Part shown: positions 26,325 to 40,609 of the stretch, in pieces | How positions within the stretch are numbered: the first letter of the stretch is position 1 | Layout: every line of letters begins with the position of its first letter | Program-made: the position numbers and the translations under genes | Assembly: GCF_000972845.2 (NCBI RefSeq) | Contig: NC_040032.1 | Span: forward strand, 16,147,358-16,211,357 | From: Larimichthys crocea | Taxonomy: Eukaryota; Chordata; Actinopteri; Sciaenidae | Direction: 5' to 3' | Length of the DNA: 64,000 nt | Notes under the pieces: model-generated | Told to the model about the DNA's origin: nothing | What the model saw: only the letters and a program-made list of their open reading frames with translations | Databases searched by the model: none

Positions 26325-29300
26325 AAATGGCAGAAAATAAGGGATGCAGAACTGACAGGCAGGCAGGCACAGGAATGGTTGTAGTGCTTTGGAACTGTTC
26401 ATCTCATTATTCAGCTTTCCATTGAGGATCCACTTCTCTCTCTCACTCACTCTTTGTCCCCTATGTGCACGTTATAAATCACCACATCTGCAGCCTATTA
26501 GAGGAGATACCAGAATCTTTGGTCGTGGTGGGTAAAGCGGTAGAAACAACACTGCATAAACAGCCTCTGCTGCTTGCACTAGCATCCGTCTGTCACTGCT
26601 TATCTGGTGGTGTAATTTCTGTGAAGTACTGAGGATTCAGTGAAGTGCATCTCTTGCCCTGCAGTGTTTCTTAATATTGTTTGATTGTCATTTTTTTTCC
26701 ATCAGCCACATTATTTATGTATGATGTGCTTGGGTGCTCAATTTCAGGATGTAATGTTTAATCAATATTAGGTTCTCGCCGTATCACTTTCCGTAATAGC
26801 ATCTCAGTTCATTACCATGCAGATATTTAGCGTTATCTCTCAGGTAAACCAAACAATTTCAGCTGCTTGGCTAGATACCTGTTTAGCTAAATATTGATTA
26901 AATTGAATAAGCAAACCTCTAAAGATAGGATACATAATTTAAAGACTGTTATGTAATTCATATTGACTGTCAGGACCTGACAAACAGCACCAGGCTCAAT
27001 TTTTTTTTCATCATATCTTTCTGCAGTCCAAAAAATGATTGTATCATTTCTAATTTACTGTCAATGTTTTTACATTATTAAAAGTCTTGGGGAAATCTCA
27101 GAAACACTGCACCACAGGAGTCCGTCTTTGATTGGCAGCAGTTGGCAGGCGGTGCCCCAAATGGTTAAAGAGAGAAAAAAGTAAACTTGTAAGGCGTGTA
27201 GCTTACAAGCCACGGGCGGACAGTGTGTGTGGTTAGCAGTGGGAGTGAAGAGTAAGGACCACACCAGAATCTGAATGGACCAAAGTCATATTTGCGAGTG
27301 CACACAAGTATTTATTGTGCTGCAGCTGAACCAGGTAATGAGCTATCTAGCCTACAAACAAATGTTAGAAGGAGACTTCAGCAAGAAAGTTAACATATGT
27401 TGTTGTTCTAAGTCTGGGGCTCTTGTGTTGTGTAACAAGCTGCTATCTGGCTATCGTTGTGACCTATGGTAGAATGGTGAGATTCCAGTTTTATGTAAAT
27501 ATGGTTTAAAATGAAGTGGCAGACAGTCAATTAATAGTGAACCAAGAAATGCAGTGAAATAAAACGTTAATCTTTGGTTTCTGATTTCACTTCCTTAAAC
27601 GAGAACACAGGACTTGTGATTTACGAAGAAGATACGTTTGCTGCAGCAGAAAATAAGCATGCAATTTTATTTTAGCAGACTTGGAAGTGTAAATTGGCCT
27701 CACTGCACAGAGCCAACAATGTTTTAATACATAATGCAGAAGTCTCTTTAACATTTTGACCCTAGCAATGTGCATATGAGAGGCACTGCGCTGTTGTGGT
27801 GGATGTAACGGCGAGATCACTGCCAAAAGCAAAGGGCGAGCAAGGCATCTAAATTTAATGGTATAATTTCACCTTACTGCTACTACTTAAGCGAGGAGTG
27901 AACAGTGATAAAATGTTTGCCTGCGCTGATTTTTTTTTTCTATGCAATTTGGCTGTCTGGTATTCGTTCAAAATATCTGATTATGGTTGGCAGTGACAAA
28001 GCAAAGTGTCCGCCTCTACAAGATCACATGGAAGAATTTTGATTAGCTTAATGATAGTCTAAAAAGTTGGCGTTTGAATCATAAACACCAACAAACAATC
28101 ACCGAACCACAATTACACGGTGCACGGTCTGGGTAGAGTGTTCATTTTTCATTTTCGTGCCTCGAAGGGACAGTCGAGAGTCGGAGTTTTTAAAATCAGA
28201 TGTCTTTTAACGGAATCGTGTCAAACTTTTCAGCAGGTGATATGAAATCGCACGGAGCAGCAGCCAAAAACGCTGTATACAAATTGACATGATGGTTTAA
28301 ATGAAAACGCAACATGAACTTTGACCCCACGGGGGAACTTCAGTGTCAACCGTGAGCAGGGATATGGCCGGTGGGTGCTGTTTACTGTGGTGTTATGTGG
28401 TGACAGATAGGATGGATAAGACTAATATCTCGGCAAATGCACAATCATCCCTCTTCTCGCAGTGACAGCGGGATTACTCAGCCATGCTGTAAAGCCCTTA
28501 ATACTTCCACACTGACAAATACACAAGTAAAACATAGAGCACACTAGACATATAATGCAGCTTATGTCAGTGCACGGTTTGGTTACAAGTTGTGACTTTG
28601 TGACGGGTTTTCATTGCTAATTCATTTCAATTGTTGCCAGCGCTTATGCAGCTAAGCAAGCACATGAGTGCTTGTTATTTGGCCGACCTCCGGGAAGTTT
28701 TTTCTTGCCGTGTTACGAGTCAGCAAACGAGTGAACAAAATGCATATGACATCAGGGTAACCTGACACAGCGAGCATGGGGTTTTATCGGAAAGGGATAA
28801 AAATCTGGCTGCATTACTGCTCTGAGGGGCTGCAGGGAAATGCAACCAGCGCTGAGGTTCAGTGCTGAGCGGGAAAAAGGGGGAAGAAAAAAGATTTAGT
28901 GTCGAGGGGTGGGGTGGTGTGGGGGGGTGGAAATGGGCTGAGCCAAACAGTGTCTCCACCAGCAACAACCGGAGCTGAATACATTACCCGCAACAAGATG
29001 AAATCTGACATGATTCGGAGGGATATAAGGTGACATGCAGAAAGAATGGAGAACTTCTCAAACCGTATCCTTATGTCACCCACATATGGACACACCGAAG
29101 CATACTGTACACAAAAGTCTATCTTCAACAGACAGTTTTGTTGATTTTACTCTCCATGGCTGCCTTTCCCCCCCCCCTGTGGCACGTCTGTCTCTCCTCG
29201 TCAGCAACTTATTCTCCAAAGATAAGCACAAAAAGAGACACACACAGACAGAACAGACCATGGACAATAAAAGAGGGTACATATCTCTGATAATTCACAA

Positions 29301-32074
29301 TGCCTGCCTGCCAGCTTATTATCTCGTATAAAGCTTTTTTTAAATTGTCTTGTTAAAAAAGCAAAAGGAAAAGTGTCAAAAAAATAGGTTGTTCTAATTA
29401 ATTGGTATAATTCAATAATCTGCTGAAGAGATGTGAAGGTCAGTCCTGTCTTTCTTGTCAGAGCAGCAACAGTCGTTGCAGTTGACGCACAATACCTGAT
29501 AGAGTATGTACACAAAGACACACACAAAAGGAACAGTTTCACATTCTGATAATATTGCCACACACCCAGCAGCCATATGGTCTTTGTCTGAAGCTCTTGA
29601 CTACTTCCATCCTCTCGTCTCCCTTCACCGTGCCGCTACAAGCCAAACAAACTCTTTCTCTACGTCCTGACACTCCTGGCACAAATCTGGCTCTTGGAAA
29701 CGCTGAGCCTAAGGGAATATAGCGACTAAAAATTGTTTAGACAGTACTTGCAGTGCACTCGCCCCAGTCTCCAGACAGTAAACACAAACCAGCTGTCCCC
29801 GGAGTGTGATACTTATTCACTGACTGATCTAACCGTAGGCTAACTAGGACAGAACAAGGGAGCAGAAAACAGGATGAGGAACAAGAGGGTAGCGCAATGC
29901 TCGCAAACTGTCACAGGCAATTGGAAATAAACACTGATATCTGACTTTGTCGTGGTGGTTGAAGAGCATTTACAGTGTGTCGGTGTTTCTGTATCAAACA
30001 AAATCACTCCTCGTCCATATGGAGAGGAATGACAACTTTCCTCAGACGCACTGATGTACTGCCACTTAGGATCCTTTATTACGTATATCCAGAGTGACAA
30101 CAACACAATACTGTCAGCGGCCGGTGACAGCTATTTGAAATGAGAAAGGAGCCACTAGTTAATGGAGAGGGGCAGGCAAAGTGGGAACCTGACCTCTGAG
30201 AATCCGCCTTTCGCTTTGCTGTTTCCATACATCTCCTGCACTCGCTTATTTCCAGCATGAGATTCTAATCAAAGAGGAGCAGGCAGGAGAGAGAGACCAG
30301 GGGTCCAACCTAAGCTGTCAATCTCACAGTGTGACTGAGCTGCACGTATCCCCGTGATCCACTTCAGAGAGTATGGTGTTTTCACGATGAACATGTCCGT
30401 CATGCTAATGCATTCGTGTAATTACCGCCTAGCCATCGCATGTCTCCCTCTGGCTTTCCAATTTAAGAAAAATATGAAAAGAAAACGAAGCTTCATACTT
30501 TTAGGATGATAAAATAAGAAGACAGTATGTAGAGGTTTCGTTTAATTTATCTACAACATAAGAAAGGTGGATCTGTATGTATCCAGTTTAGATCTGGTAT
30601 TAACGACAATGTGTCCACTGTTGCATTTCATTAACTACAAAAGTGATTAAAGCCTGAAATGAAGAAAAAAACATTACATATGGATACAAATCTTGTGGTT
30701 TCTGTCTTTAATCTTCTACTATTTGATGCTCAACTGAAACAAATAAAGTCTTCTAAAAAAAACTCCCTTGAATAGTATAGATGTAATATGGATGTAGTCT
30801 TTAACACAAATCAATCCGTGTGCTTTGTCACAAAAAATGTCTATATTCAAATCTATTTCAAAAGACACGGGAGGCAAAGAAAGAGATCCAGTCTAGGCTG
30901 CATCATTTTCTGTGTTCAGTTACTGTGATTTAATTATTCTCTTACATGTATCTATGCATTTAGCTGCCAACAAAAGACATATAATAAAATAATTAAATGA
31001 ATCGAACTGACTCTAAATAAAAGCTGGGTCAAAATCAATGATTGGAATAAAACCAAAGCTGCAGTGGCTACAGTAAGTCAGCATTGCATTGAGCTACTGT
31101 ATAATGCATGATTTATTTATTTTTTATTTAAAAACTGAAAGCTGTGTACATAATTGGAGCATGTCCAGATGAATGTGAAATTGGTCTGAATTGGTCTTTT
31201 TTTTGCATGCAGGGGAGGTTTGCATGGAATATGAAGAGGTCCAGGTGGAAATAAGGTTGGGGGGGAATATATGTCGACCTGTAGTGTTCAGTGAAATCTG
31301 AAAATCTCTCTTCGCCATTTTGCACTTTTGAGACACTCCCTAACTTTTCAGCTCACACAGTTTTCTGTGTACTGTCAAGTCATAAGTGTCAGACTTTAAT
31401 ATACGATCGTGAGAGGAGTAAAAACAACAGCTTTGCAACATGTGTTGGGCAAGACGACTGATGTTACGGCACATAATGTGTTCATATCCAAATTCTGTTT
31501 GCATCCCATGTTTGTTTTGGGGTTTTTTTGTGATGTCTTATGGGCCAAATGTATTCATCATTCATCAGAATATACAAACAGGTGATTCAGAGGGGAAGTT
31601 TCTGCATTTCTCTTCATACACTTGCATGCATGAGAAGTGATGTACCTGTGTCGTCGTCTTTCCCTGTAGCTCATTACCGCATCACTGCAGTGTTGTGGCC
31701 TAACCTTCAGCCCTGCCACGTGCCTCGCTTTCCTCTAGCAAATGGCAGTGTCCAATTAGTTCAAGAATATCATTTATTCCACTCCCTTACTGAACCTAAA
31801 AACAGGTCTTACTATCCAATAACCTTTAGAGTACACAGGCTGTGACTTTGCCTTCACCTCAATAAAGCGCTCCATGATTGAATCAAGTGGCTGAGGTCAA
31901 TAGGACATATGTTCATTTCCCAGGGTCCTCTAGGGTCCCCGCAGGCAGGAAAAAAAAAAATATGCTGAGTGTCTTCTGTGACATTTATTGGATACGAACG
32001 AAGTTATATGTCTTTTTTTCCCCTTTTTTTCCACATTTCATCTCTTTCGCTTTCAGGAATGGCTTCACTAGTCT

Positions 32075-32076
<2 letters not shown>

Positions 32077-32109
<33 letters not shown>
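32077..32109. repeat. (GT)16 microsatellite
   Basis: A long GT run followed by GCGCGCACGTGTGTGTG, so the locus is compound. (GT)n/(GC)n alternation can adopt Z-DNA in principle. Confidence 0.9.
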
Positions 32110-32115
<6 letters not shown>

Positions 32116-33783
32116 CGTGTGTGTGAGCATGTTGTGTGTGCTTACACAGTATTTCAACCCTGTGGTCACGCTTCAGGCACCAGCACATACTACATCTGTC
32201 ACTGTCTCTATCACGTCACCTCAATTTTCTGCAAACAAGTTTCACTTCTGTGCCTTGAAGGAGAGACACATCTTCCCCTCTCTCCATCTCTCTCTCTCTC
32301 CCTCCCTCCCTCTCTTCTGTTGCAGTCTGTCTCCGTCGCTCCTTTCCTGCTCCCATCACTTTACATCTGTCAGCCTGTCTTTTGTCAGCCGTCTCCAGAC
32401 TTTTCATCATGTTTGCCATACTTCTTCACTTCAACCAAAGTGCCGTTGGAAGAAGTTATAGCACGGTAAATTCATGCGCAATTGAGTTTGAGGCTTTTTT
32501 TTTTTTTTAAGTAATTAATTTTCCACTGCAGCGTTCACGTTTACTTTGTGCATAGGAGATAAAAATGAACAAATTCTCTGAGGGATTCCTGTCAATGCGC
32601 TGCGGTGTCTTCCCTGCTTGAGGAGCTGACTCCATGAACTCATCATCTTATACAAAGTGACGTGATATTCAACACAGCTAATCATGTAAATTAACTACGA
32701 CTATTTAATCTTTATTTTTAGGGATAGTTGCATAGTACAGAATATTGAATAGATTAATGTCATCATATCTTTAGTGAAATAGAGGTATGGTATCCTATGC
32801 TGACATTAAAATGGATTATTTTTTAAATCAACACATAATCCATGTCATAGTTTAGTGTCACATCATGCACATGTGTTCCAGGTGTGCTGTATTTAGGAAA
32901 TTCTGGGAAAACCTTGTGTCTTTAATAGGTCGAGCATTGCTTTTTAGCTCGACAACAATACATTTTCACATCGTTCATGCGTTTTTTTTATAAATATGAA
33001 TTTGCAGGTTGATGTGTGAGCCACCATAATGAACACCCATTCTTGGCAATTGATGGGGGAGGGGTGGACATTATAGTAACATGATGGACTTTCTACACAG
33101 TCTGTTTGTCAACTCAACATCAGTACTTTACTGTATATCACACAAAAGACATCCAGTTACGCTTATGAGTATACTTCCCTTAAGTCAATCCAACTTCTGT
33201 GCAATTAAAAACACAAAATTAACAAGACAAGATAAATGACCTGACATGTTGGTGTATTGACAGAGCGAGGTCTATCCTCCTTTTAACACTCCCCAGATTC
33301 TCAGTCCTCTTATAAACTCCCTAAGTCAGCAGCATTTGCCAAAGGTGGGGTACTGTTTTCCTATGCAGCCCCAGGGTGACCCATGAATCTGCGCCGACCT
33401 CTGAAGGATGAAGCAGGGAGACATAACTCATCCGGGCAGCTTCAACAAGTCCTCTCTGTGTTTCTCCCTCGACCTTAAAAAACCTGACAGCAAATTTAGT
33501 GAACTCCGAGTAATAAACTCTCCCCCTAGAGGGCTGAGCTTCTCAGGCTGAGAGTGCTGATCCAGCATTACCGTGATAGCGTTTGACCACCTCTTTCATT
33601 ATAATTCAAAAGGTGAAACGGATACTAGAGGGGTATTATTATTATTATTCTAAAACCATCGCGAAATATCTGCCCAGGAGACTACACGCTGACACAGCCG
33701 AGCAGAGCTGTGGATCGACAGTGAAGGATGGGGAGCTATGCAGTCTGTGAGGGTGAAGGCTCTGGTTATTAACCCTTGTCACC

Positions 33784-33834
33784 AACGCTTCCTTCTTCCA
33801 GAGCATAAAGAAAACACTGGAAGAAGGAAGTGTT
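33784..33834. repeat. Stem-loop with 18-bp arms
   Basis: Arms 33784-33801 (AACGCTTCCTTCTTCCAG) and 33817-33834 (CTGGAAGAAGGAAGTGTT) pair with one mismatch around a 15-base loop. The arms are purine/pyrimidine biased. Confidence 0.85.
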
Positions 33835-34735
33835 ATCCACACAGTGTTTTTTGGATTCACAGATGGTCTGAGCTCACTCTAGTCTGCTGGTCATAAGTCT
33901 CGACCTTTTGCCCTCTGCCCTCTGTCTGCTTCTCCTCAAGCTTGTAACTAATGTACATCTAAACACATATTTTTCATTGCTGCATGGAACCTGACAGACA
34001 CTGGAGTGAAAGTTTTATTACCAACATCACACACTTGGCACTTGCAACCGTAGGCTACGATTCAGCATGTTGACGTCGTCACCTGTTAGGAACACACTCA
34101 GCACTTGTTTAGACCTGAGGGACTAAAGCAGACGCACAGCTGCTGCGTGTCTGACAGGTGGGTCACGCAGTGAACTTCCACCTGTCCCGCAACCATAAAA
34201 ATGACCCATTTTTGGGAACGTAAGTAATAAAATAAAACAGGCTTTAAAATGTACATACTGTGTATAATTAGATCAGGTTGCAGTTGGTTGAGTTTAAAGT
34301 GCGAAGGCACAAAGTGCAAAGTCAATATAACTGAGAATGTGAGACATTTTAGTCAGAAGTATTTCCGCCTACGGAAAAACAAAGAAATGAGTTAGTCTTG
34401 CCTCAAGACTGAGATTATTTAAAGGTTGTTTTTCAGGTTTTGATGTTCAAAAAAGCTGTTTACTTACTTTGAAGACAGATATTAAAATCCATGCCATCAT
34501 CGTGCACATTCAAGGATTGGGAAATCAATTAAAATGTTTAAAAGAGCTTAGGCAAATAGTATCTGAGTAGCTGCCTATTATAGCGTCTCTGTTATTCTTG
34601 GTTTAATGGTAGACCTCTTTACCAATGTAGTGTATTTTCTGATGATCGCACTAGTATGTGCGTATTTTTCCTGCATAATTTCTAAAATAATCATTAGAGC
34701 TCTCAGCACTATAACATGTACTAACAGAAACTTAC

Positions 34736-35062
34736 TGGCTACTTCCAGGGATGCATTGTGACTGATCGCCTGGCCCAGGTAGTTTCGGGCCACGCACACG
34801 TAGCTGCCATCGTCGGGCTTGCTCCGTCGTCCATGGACGATGCGTAGGAAGAACAGGGACCCGCTGGGCAGCAGCATGCGATGGGAGCGGGGGTTGTCGC
34901 GGTCCGTCTCAACTCGCTCCCCATCTTTGTACCATTCCACCGTTGGGCTTGGACGGCCCTCTGCCTTACAGTTGAGAGTAGCTGGTTCCCCTTTGGACAC
35001 AATGAGGTCAGAGGGATGCTCCACAATGCGGGGAGGGAAGTCTTCCTGGCGAAGACGAGACC
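34736..35062 (-). CDS. robo1: robo1 exon C: immunoglobulin domain 1 (Slit-binding)
   Basis: This 327-base exon is phase 1 at both ends. The acceptor is CATCTCCAG, with AG at 35063-35064, and the donor is GCCA/GTAAGT, with GT at 34734-34735. In the long isoform it encodes residues 62 (shared Gly) to 170. It opens with [19 protein letters not shown], the near-invariant start of vertebrate Robo Ig1. It contains the full I-set fold: Cys93 in LNCKAEG, Trp105 in VEWYKDG, and Cys151 in YVCVARN, which pairs with Cys93. A potential N-glycosylation site is Asn164 in HNAS. Ig1-Ig2 of Robo carry the Slit-binding surface in the family. All isoforms predicted here include this exon. No frameshift or stop is seen. 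Confidence 0.97.
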
Positions 35063-35064
35063 CT

Positions 35065-37394
35065 GGAGATGAAGGCGGCAAAACAAAGAAGATAATTAAT
35101 TTCAGGTTTCTTTTCTTAGGTACATGAGTTCTTCCTGTAAATACAAAAACACAAAACAAAGAATAAAATCCATCAAATAATCCTTCCAAAGAGTAGTACT
35201 AATCAAAACAGCAGCAGCTCTAAAGGAATTAGACACGGCACATTATTATTGCGGTGCAAGTGCCTTGTATTAACAATAATCCAGTTTGACAATATAATTA
35301 CCACGCAATCACATGTCGCTCATAGAGTGTTTGGCTTTTGTTTCAGTCGTTGGAAGCCCATGAGGCATTGCAAATGAAGAAAAACAATGCTGACATATGA
35401 AATCCTCAGAAAGTAATATCTCTCCGAACATGTCTAGCCTTAAAACACAGAGAGAAGAAATATTTATATACAGCTTTGAGAGAAGCTTTGAGGCTGAATT
35501 AAAATGGGATTACAGTGTTATCTGTGGCTCCACCGACATAATACTATAGACGCTGTCTGCGTTCATTCACCGATTTAAATATTTGGTAGTTTTAAATGTG
35601 GCTGAAACTCCTGCTATTAAGGCTAACAATACAGGAGAGGCACACCTAATGTATTATGATTGTTTTCACAGTGCGCCTCATGAGCAACAATGGAAATAGA
35701 TGTGGTGGAAAATCTAATTAAACGTCCACATGTAGCAGTGTCAGTGTTGTTTTGTCCATAGATACCTCTCCTGATATTCGGAGCAAAAACAGAAACGATG
35801 CCCCTTCTCAGCACGAGCCCATCACCCTCTCTCCTCCTCACTCCTGGAGTATATACTTATTTTGCTCCCCCTTCACCATTTCGAGCCAATTTTTACCACA
35901 GCTTCAGAAATCGTTAAACCAACCATAGAAATACCTTCAAACACACACACACACACACACACTAACAACCACAAAATCACCTCTAATCCCTGATACACTG
36001 TTGAGATGTCAATCACGCTGGTCTTTTCAAAGAAACTGTCTAACAATGAATCCCTGTGTGGTAGAGGACAAAGCAATCCTCCTTAATGAGATCCAGGTAC
36101 ACAACTCCAATGCCTCTACATTCCCTCCATCTCTCTTTCCCAGCAGAGTCAATTCAGCCAACCTCCAACCGTGTCCACCCTCATTTTCTCTCCCTTTCCC
36201 TGTCCTTCTCTATTGTGTACATGTCGGAGAATCTGGTGTGGATTCTCCAAAAAACAGCTGCAGGAGTTTATTTATCTGAAGAGTCTGGATTAGATTTAAA
36301 ATCACCTTTAATCCTCGACCAAAAAACGTACAAGCAATAGTCCTAAAAAAAAAAAACTGCAGTACGGAGACAGACTGAATAGAAACAGGCAGGATGAGGG
36401 AAATGCGGCATTAATGTCAGTCATGCAACCGATGTTTACCTGTTTTATTGCTGTGGGAACACTTTTTCTGTTCTTTCATGCTGCTACAAACACTAGCTTT
36501 ACACAGCCTTCAGCAGGTCACGCTTTAATGTGCCAATGGCCCTGTAAAGCAGATAATCACCACCGTGCCAGAGAGTGATGAGCTCCTACACTCCCGCTGC
36601 AACCAATAAATCCCACACAGACAAGTGTTTACCCAGATAGATAACACCTCACACATTGTGAAACGGGTGTGAATTTGATCCAGTGGGTAGTAGTAGTAGT
36701 AGTGTGTGGTGTGGATATTTTGTGTGTATGTGTGCGTTTGCGCAAAATCTACTTTTTGCTGCCTTTTCTTAAAGACTGTAAAGACAAAAATGTACGATTA
36801 TTTGAAGAGGTAGACACAAAAGGTCATGAAGAATAGGCGACTGATAAGTGTGTAAAGCTTATCGCTAAGAACGGAAAGACGTGCTGACATTTGCACGTTT
36901 TGCATCCATAAAGCTCCATACTCCGGATGTGGACTGCTGAGATAAGCCCTCCCACTGCCTGATTATTACTTTTACTGTTTTTTTTTTCTTTCTTACATTT
37001 ACCTTTGTCTCCATTTCCTTTAATTCCATCAAGTAGTCGACATAGCTCAAAGTCTACGTGCTGATGACTGCAACAAACAACAAAAGGTTGAATGGTATAA
37101 AAGACAGGCCCACCTACAAAACCTCCTTAGTCCCACACCCCGACATTGTTTTTTTTAAGAGCACCATCAGGACATTACGTAAAGGTCTGACCATCAGACA
37201 ACTATTTGGGAAATACACACCCTGACGAAGAACACACATTTCTCACTTACCCCTAGTGTACTTAACCGTGCAGGTGGTTGTGGATTTATTTGGCAAGGTT
37301 TCAAAATGTCCTTGAGATTTCTGCCTCCAAACCAAAACACATTGGAGGTGAATAAAATTAATTGAAACAAGTCTACGGGAAGGCCAACAGCTTT
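35065..37394 (-). other. robo1: robo1 intron upstream of exon C
   Basis: Non-coding. (AC)11 lies at 35941-35962 and a TAG-type run near 36688-36702. Nothing else recognised. Confidence 0.7.
35941..35962. repeat. (AC)11 microsatellite
   Basis: Uninterrupted AC run. Confidence 0.9.
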
Positions 37395-37650
37395 GTGAGG
37401 CTACAGCCTTCTTTTGAGCATAATGCTAAAGTCAGCATATGCTTACAATGACAATGTTAACGTGCTGATGTTTAGCCGCTCTGCTTTCACCGTTGTCACC
37501 GTCTTAGCGCAAAACACAAAGTGCAGCTGAGGCTGGTGGGAATGTTGTTAGTGGATGTGATGATTCACTAGATGAAAAGTCAGGGGATCAATATTAGGAT
37601 CCATCCTCTGGGCACCATCGATATCTGACTGACCGGCCAATATTTTCAGT
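37395..37650 (-). repeat. Dispersed percomorph repeat, minus orientation
   Basis: The sequence includes CATAATGCTAAAGTCAGCAT, GTGCAGCTGAGGCTGGTGGG and AAAAGTCAGGGGATCAATAT, then GGATCCATCCTCTGGGCACC. Read on the other strand these match a common fish repeat with the phrases 'CATCAGCCTCAGCTG' and 'GATGAATCC...CCCCTGACTTTT', as I recall it. A copy in the opposite orientation lies near 60785-60965. There is no ORF and the class is unknown to me. Confidence 0.6.
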
Positions 37651-40371
37651 AAACTGGGTGAACTGATTCTTCAAACAGCACAACATGGGAAGCCAGGAAA
37701 GGTTGCCTTTCACATCTGATGCTGAAAGAATCATGAATCATGCAGAAAATAATCTTAAACCACAAACAAACAAAACAAATTGCAACCCGGACCATAAAAA
37801 AAGAGGCAGAACCACCCATGTAGCTGTGTGCAAACATCGTAAATATTTCATTTAGGTGCAATTTTACACACCGTCTAGACATTTAAACCTGTAACAGAAC
37901 AATACAAACAAGGTGCCCACATGCTGCCTACCTTTCTTAATTGTGTTGGGCTGATGCCTAAGGGTCCACACAGCTCCCTAAGCTCCCTGGCATTACACAA
38001 AAAAAAGGCAATATCAGCCTGCTACAAGTGGGCCCCCAGAAGACCAGGCTTTATCTGCAAAGGGCCAGCAGCCAGCATACAATCAGTATGCAAAAAACAT
38101 CCACACAGATGCACAATGGAATACATACATACGCAGCAAAGGTCATTTGTAGCACCTGTGCCCCTACAAATATGTTTGTTTTTCTTTTCTGTCAGTCATC
38201 CCTGAGGCAGTTCTGTTGTCTTGTGAAGATCTAAGGTGAGAAGGGGAAGCAAGAGCACCGAACGCGAAAGAGAAAGGAGCATGTCTGCGTAGTTTCGTCT
38301 CAGTCAGTGAGAAAGCAGGTGGGTAGAGAGTCTGTTCTCTCCACAATTGTGGGTCTCTCTAGAGAATCTGCTTAAAAAGTGCAGGGAAACGAGCAGAGAA
38401 AAATAGCGTGTTGGAATAACAAGGTATTTTGTATTCAAGTAGGTTTGGCGAATGTATAAGTTAGAAAAAAGGAGGCATGAGGGGATAAATTATTGGAGGA
38501 AAAGAGTGGGGGTGATAAAGGAGGAAGGTAGAGACTTTAAAACAACAAATCATAAGCACTGAGTTTATAATAACGCCGTATGACAAATATGAGTGTAACT
38601 TGCAGCAACGTTGGTGGTCTCGGATCAGCCTACTCCGGTGTCATTAACAGTACAATGCTATATGTATTTAGAGTTCTTAAAGGGAGACTACTACTCTGAC
38701 TGTTTGGAGCCGAACCAAAGAAATATACAAAGAAAATATCAAATATCACAATCAAATTAACTCGCTGCACTGAGGTCACACTAGCTGTCAGCTCACTTTG
38801 AAAAATGACCCGTTCCAACGGCGTAACACTTGAGGCTGACAGACTCGTGGACACACACATTGATGCACATGTTTCTGGTGCATCGCTTGGAGATTTAGGT
38901 TACAACTTGGATGCAAACTTGTCTCTTCCAAAATAGGATAGTATTTTTTTAAAAAGCAGTGACATTTCTGTAAAATGCTATGGGTTGCCACTCTTTGATG
39001 CTGCTGCTGACAGCTGTGTGACACAATCAACTTGCTCAGTGACTCTGACACCAAGCCTACCAGAGCCACAGTGGTGGAAATGGTAAATCTCCACCTGCAG
39101 CGCTGTGGGGATTACCTGTGCTCGACTGCCAATGCCACTCTGGAAGAGTAGCAGTCAGGTTCCGCTAACAGTGGCAGGAAGATTTTTCTTGGAGGCTTAC
39201 GAGTGCGCAGTAAGTGGAACCACCATGTCTTGTTAAGTAAATCCCATTGTTTGAGTCTGTAAAAGTCATTTAGTCTAGATGGTGGATCAAAGGACACACG
39301 TTTTAATGGTGAGACAGAGATTTCCAGAAGCCTCTGGATTCACAGCAGTACTCTTGTAAGTGAAATGACACCACATGTTTGAACAAACAACTGTCTGAGG
39401 CCAGATCAGACAATAGAAAGATTTACAGCATCTGAGAGACAGACATGACAGGTTACACACAGAAATGACCACAATAGCACCAAAGAGTACTGGAGAAAAA
39501 AAAAACATCAACTGAACTGAGTAAACTCCTGAAGCTGTTTCATGTTAAGTTACTAGTCAGAAACAGAAAAATGTCATTTTGAATTAAACCATCCGAGAAG
39601 ATGGATGTCAGATGTATGCTGGCAATTCTCCAATTTTGGTCTGACATGCAAGTGCAAGTCTCAATTACACAAAACAGTGGATTAAGCATTACTTCATTGC
39701 GAAATAAATCCTGCGTCTGAATGAGTAGAGTGCATGCCGTCAGCATTTCCAATCCGAAAATACACCTCACAGACCCAGACGAGACAGCCTTCCGACTCTG
39801 CGGCACTTAACTCGCAGCAGAAGAAGTATTAGCGTGACAAGTAGGTGATATTATGCAAGTGTTTGCCGTGCACGGTATTTTACGCACATCTGATTATATG
39901 GAAATGTCAGCAAAACATCCAACAAATCCTCTCCTCTAAGGCCACGTTCTGACTAATGTAGATCCAGCGCTACATTAAAGGGTCTATAAGAGAGACCGGG
40001 GACCTGTGCAGACTCTGTAATAAAAAGTTACATGCTACACTAATGCACAGAAATATGCTCAAACTTCCACTTAAAATCATCCACGCGCTCACTATCAGCT
40101 AATTGTATCCACATTGAAGTATAATAAACTCCAAAATCATAAGCACATAAAGCTCATATTTGTTAAGTTTAATAAATTAAGCGTAGCGTTACTGAGGTGA
40201 TTGGCGTCAGCTGTTTGTAATATGCTTCGAAATGATTGGCTCGTTTGCAGCTGTGTGGCTGGTTACATGAAATCATATTCATGCAGATGTGCAGCGCAGT
40301 CATTACAGCCTTACAGTCATTACTGTTACTCTGATGATTGTGCTAACACCGTTTCCTGCCTCCCTTCGATT
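37651..40371 (-). other. robo1: robo1 intron, non-coding
   Basis: I see no exon, repeat family or RNA gene here beyond short A/T-rich runs. Confidence 0.6.
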
Positions 40372-40604
40372 ATCTTTTATATTTCTTTTTTTTTTTTTTT
40401 AAGATTATTTTTTTGGCCTTTAATGATAGTACAGCTGAAGATAGACAGGAAGCAGGGGGCAGAGAGAGGGGGAGTGACACGCAGTAGAGGGCCGTCCGAT
40501 GCGGGATTCGAACCGGGGCCAGCTGCAGCGAGGACTGTAGCCTCTACACACGGGGCGGCCGCACAACCCACTATGCTACCGACCGCCCCATCTTTTATAT
40601 TTCT
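40372..40604 (-). mobile_element. tRNA-derived SINE with 15-bp target-site duplication
   Basis: The element body is 40387-40589. It is flanked by the exact direct repeat ATCTTTTATATTTCT (40372-40386 and 40590-40604). On the minus strand it begins with a tRNA-like head. The A box TAGCATAGTGG lies near 40568-40578 and the B box GGTTCGAATCC at 40507-40517. The element ends with a poly-A tail, seen as the T-run at 40387-40400. The arrangement (head, body, A tail, duplication) is typical of SINEs mobilised by LINE machinery. The perfect duplication suggests a fairly recent insertion. It is not a tRNA gene: no full cloverleaf follows the boxes. Confidence 0.9.
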
Positions 40605-40609
40605 GCGTT

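Larger units (their letters stand above)
21729..34735 (-). other. robo1: robo1 intron C-D, right part
   Basis: No exon recognised. It contains (CA)10 at 22199-22218, an AT-rich run at 24191-24228, a (GGA)13 run at 26285-26324, (GT)16 at 32077-32109 and a stem-loop at 33784-33834. The predicted ORFs across repeats (Cys/Val or Ser runs) are by-products of simple sequence. Confidence 0.7.

Noticed and set aside
34578..34735. ORF continuing past exon C on the robo1 frame
   Set aside because: A canonical GTAAGT donor ends the exon and the following residues show no Ig2 similarity, so this is intron read-through.
40507..40589. tRNA gene suggested by A and B boxes
   Set aside because: The boxes belong to a SINE with an A tail and target-site duplication. 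No complete cloverleaf or anticodon arm was apparent.
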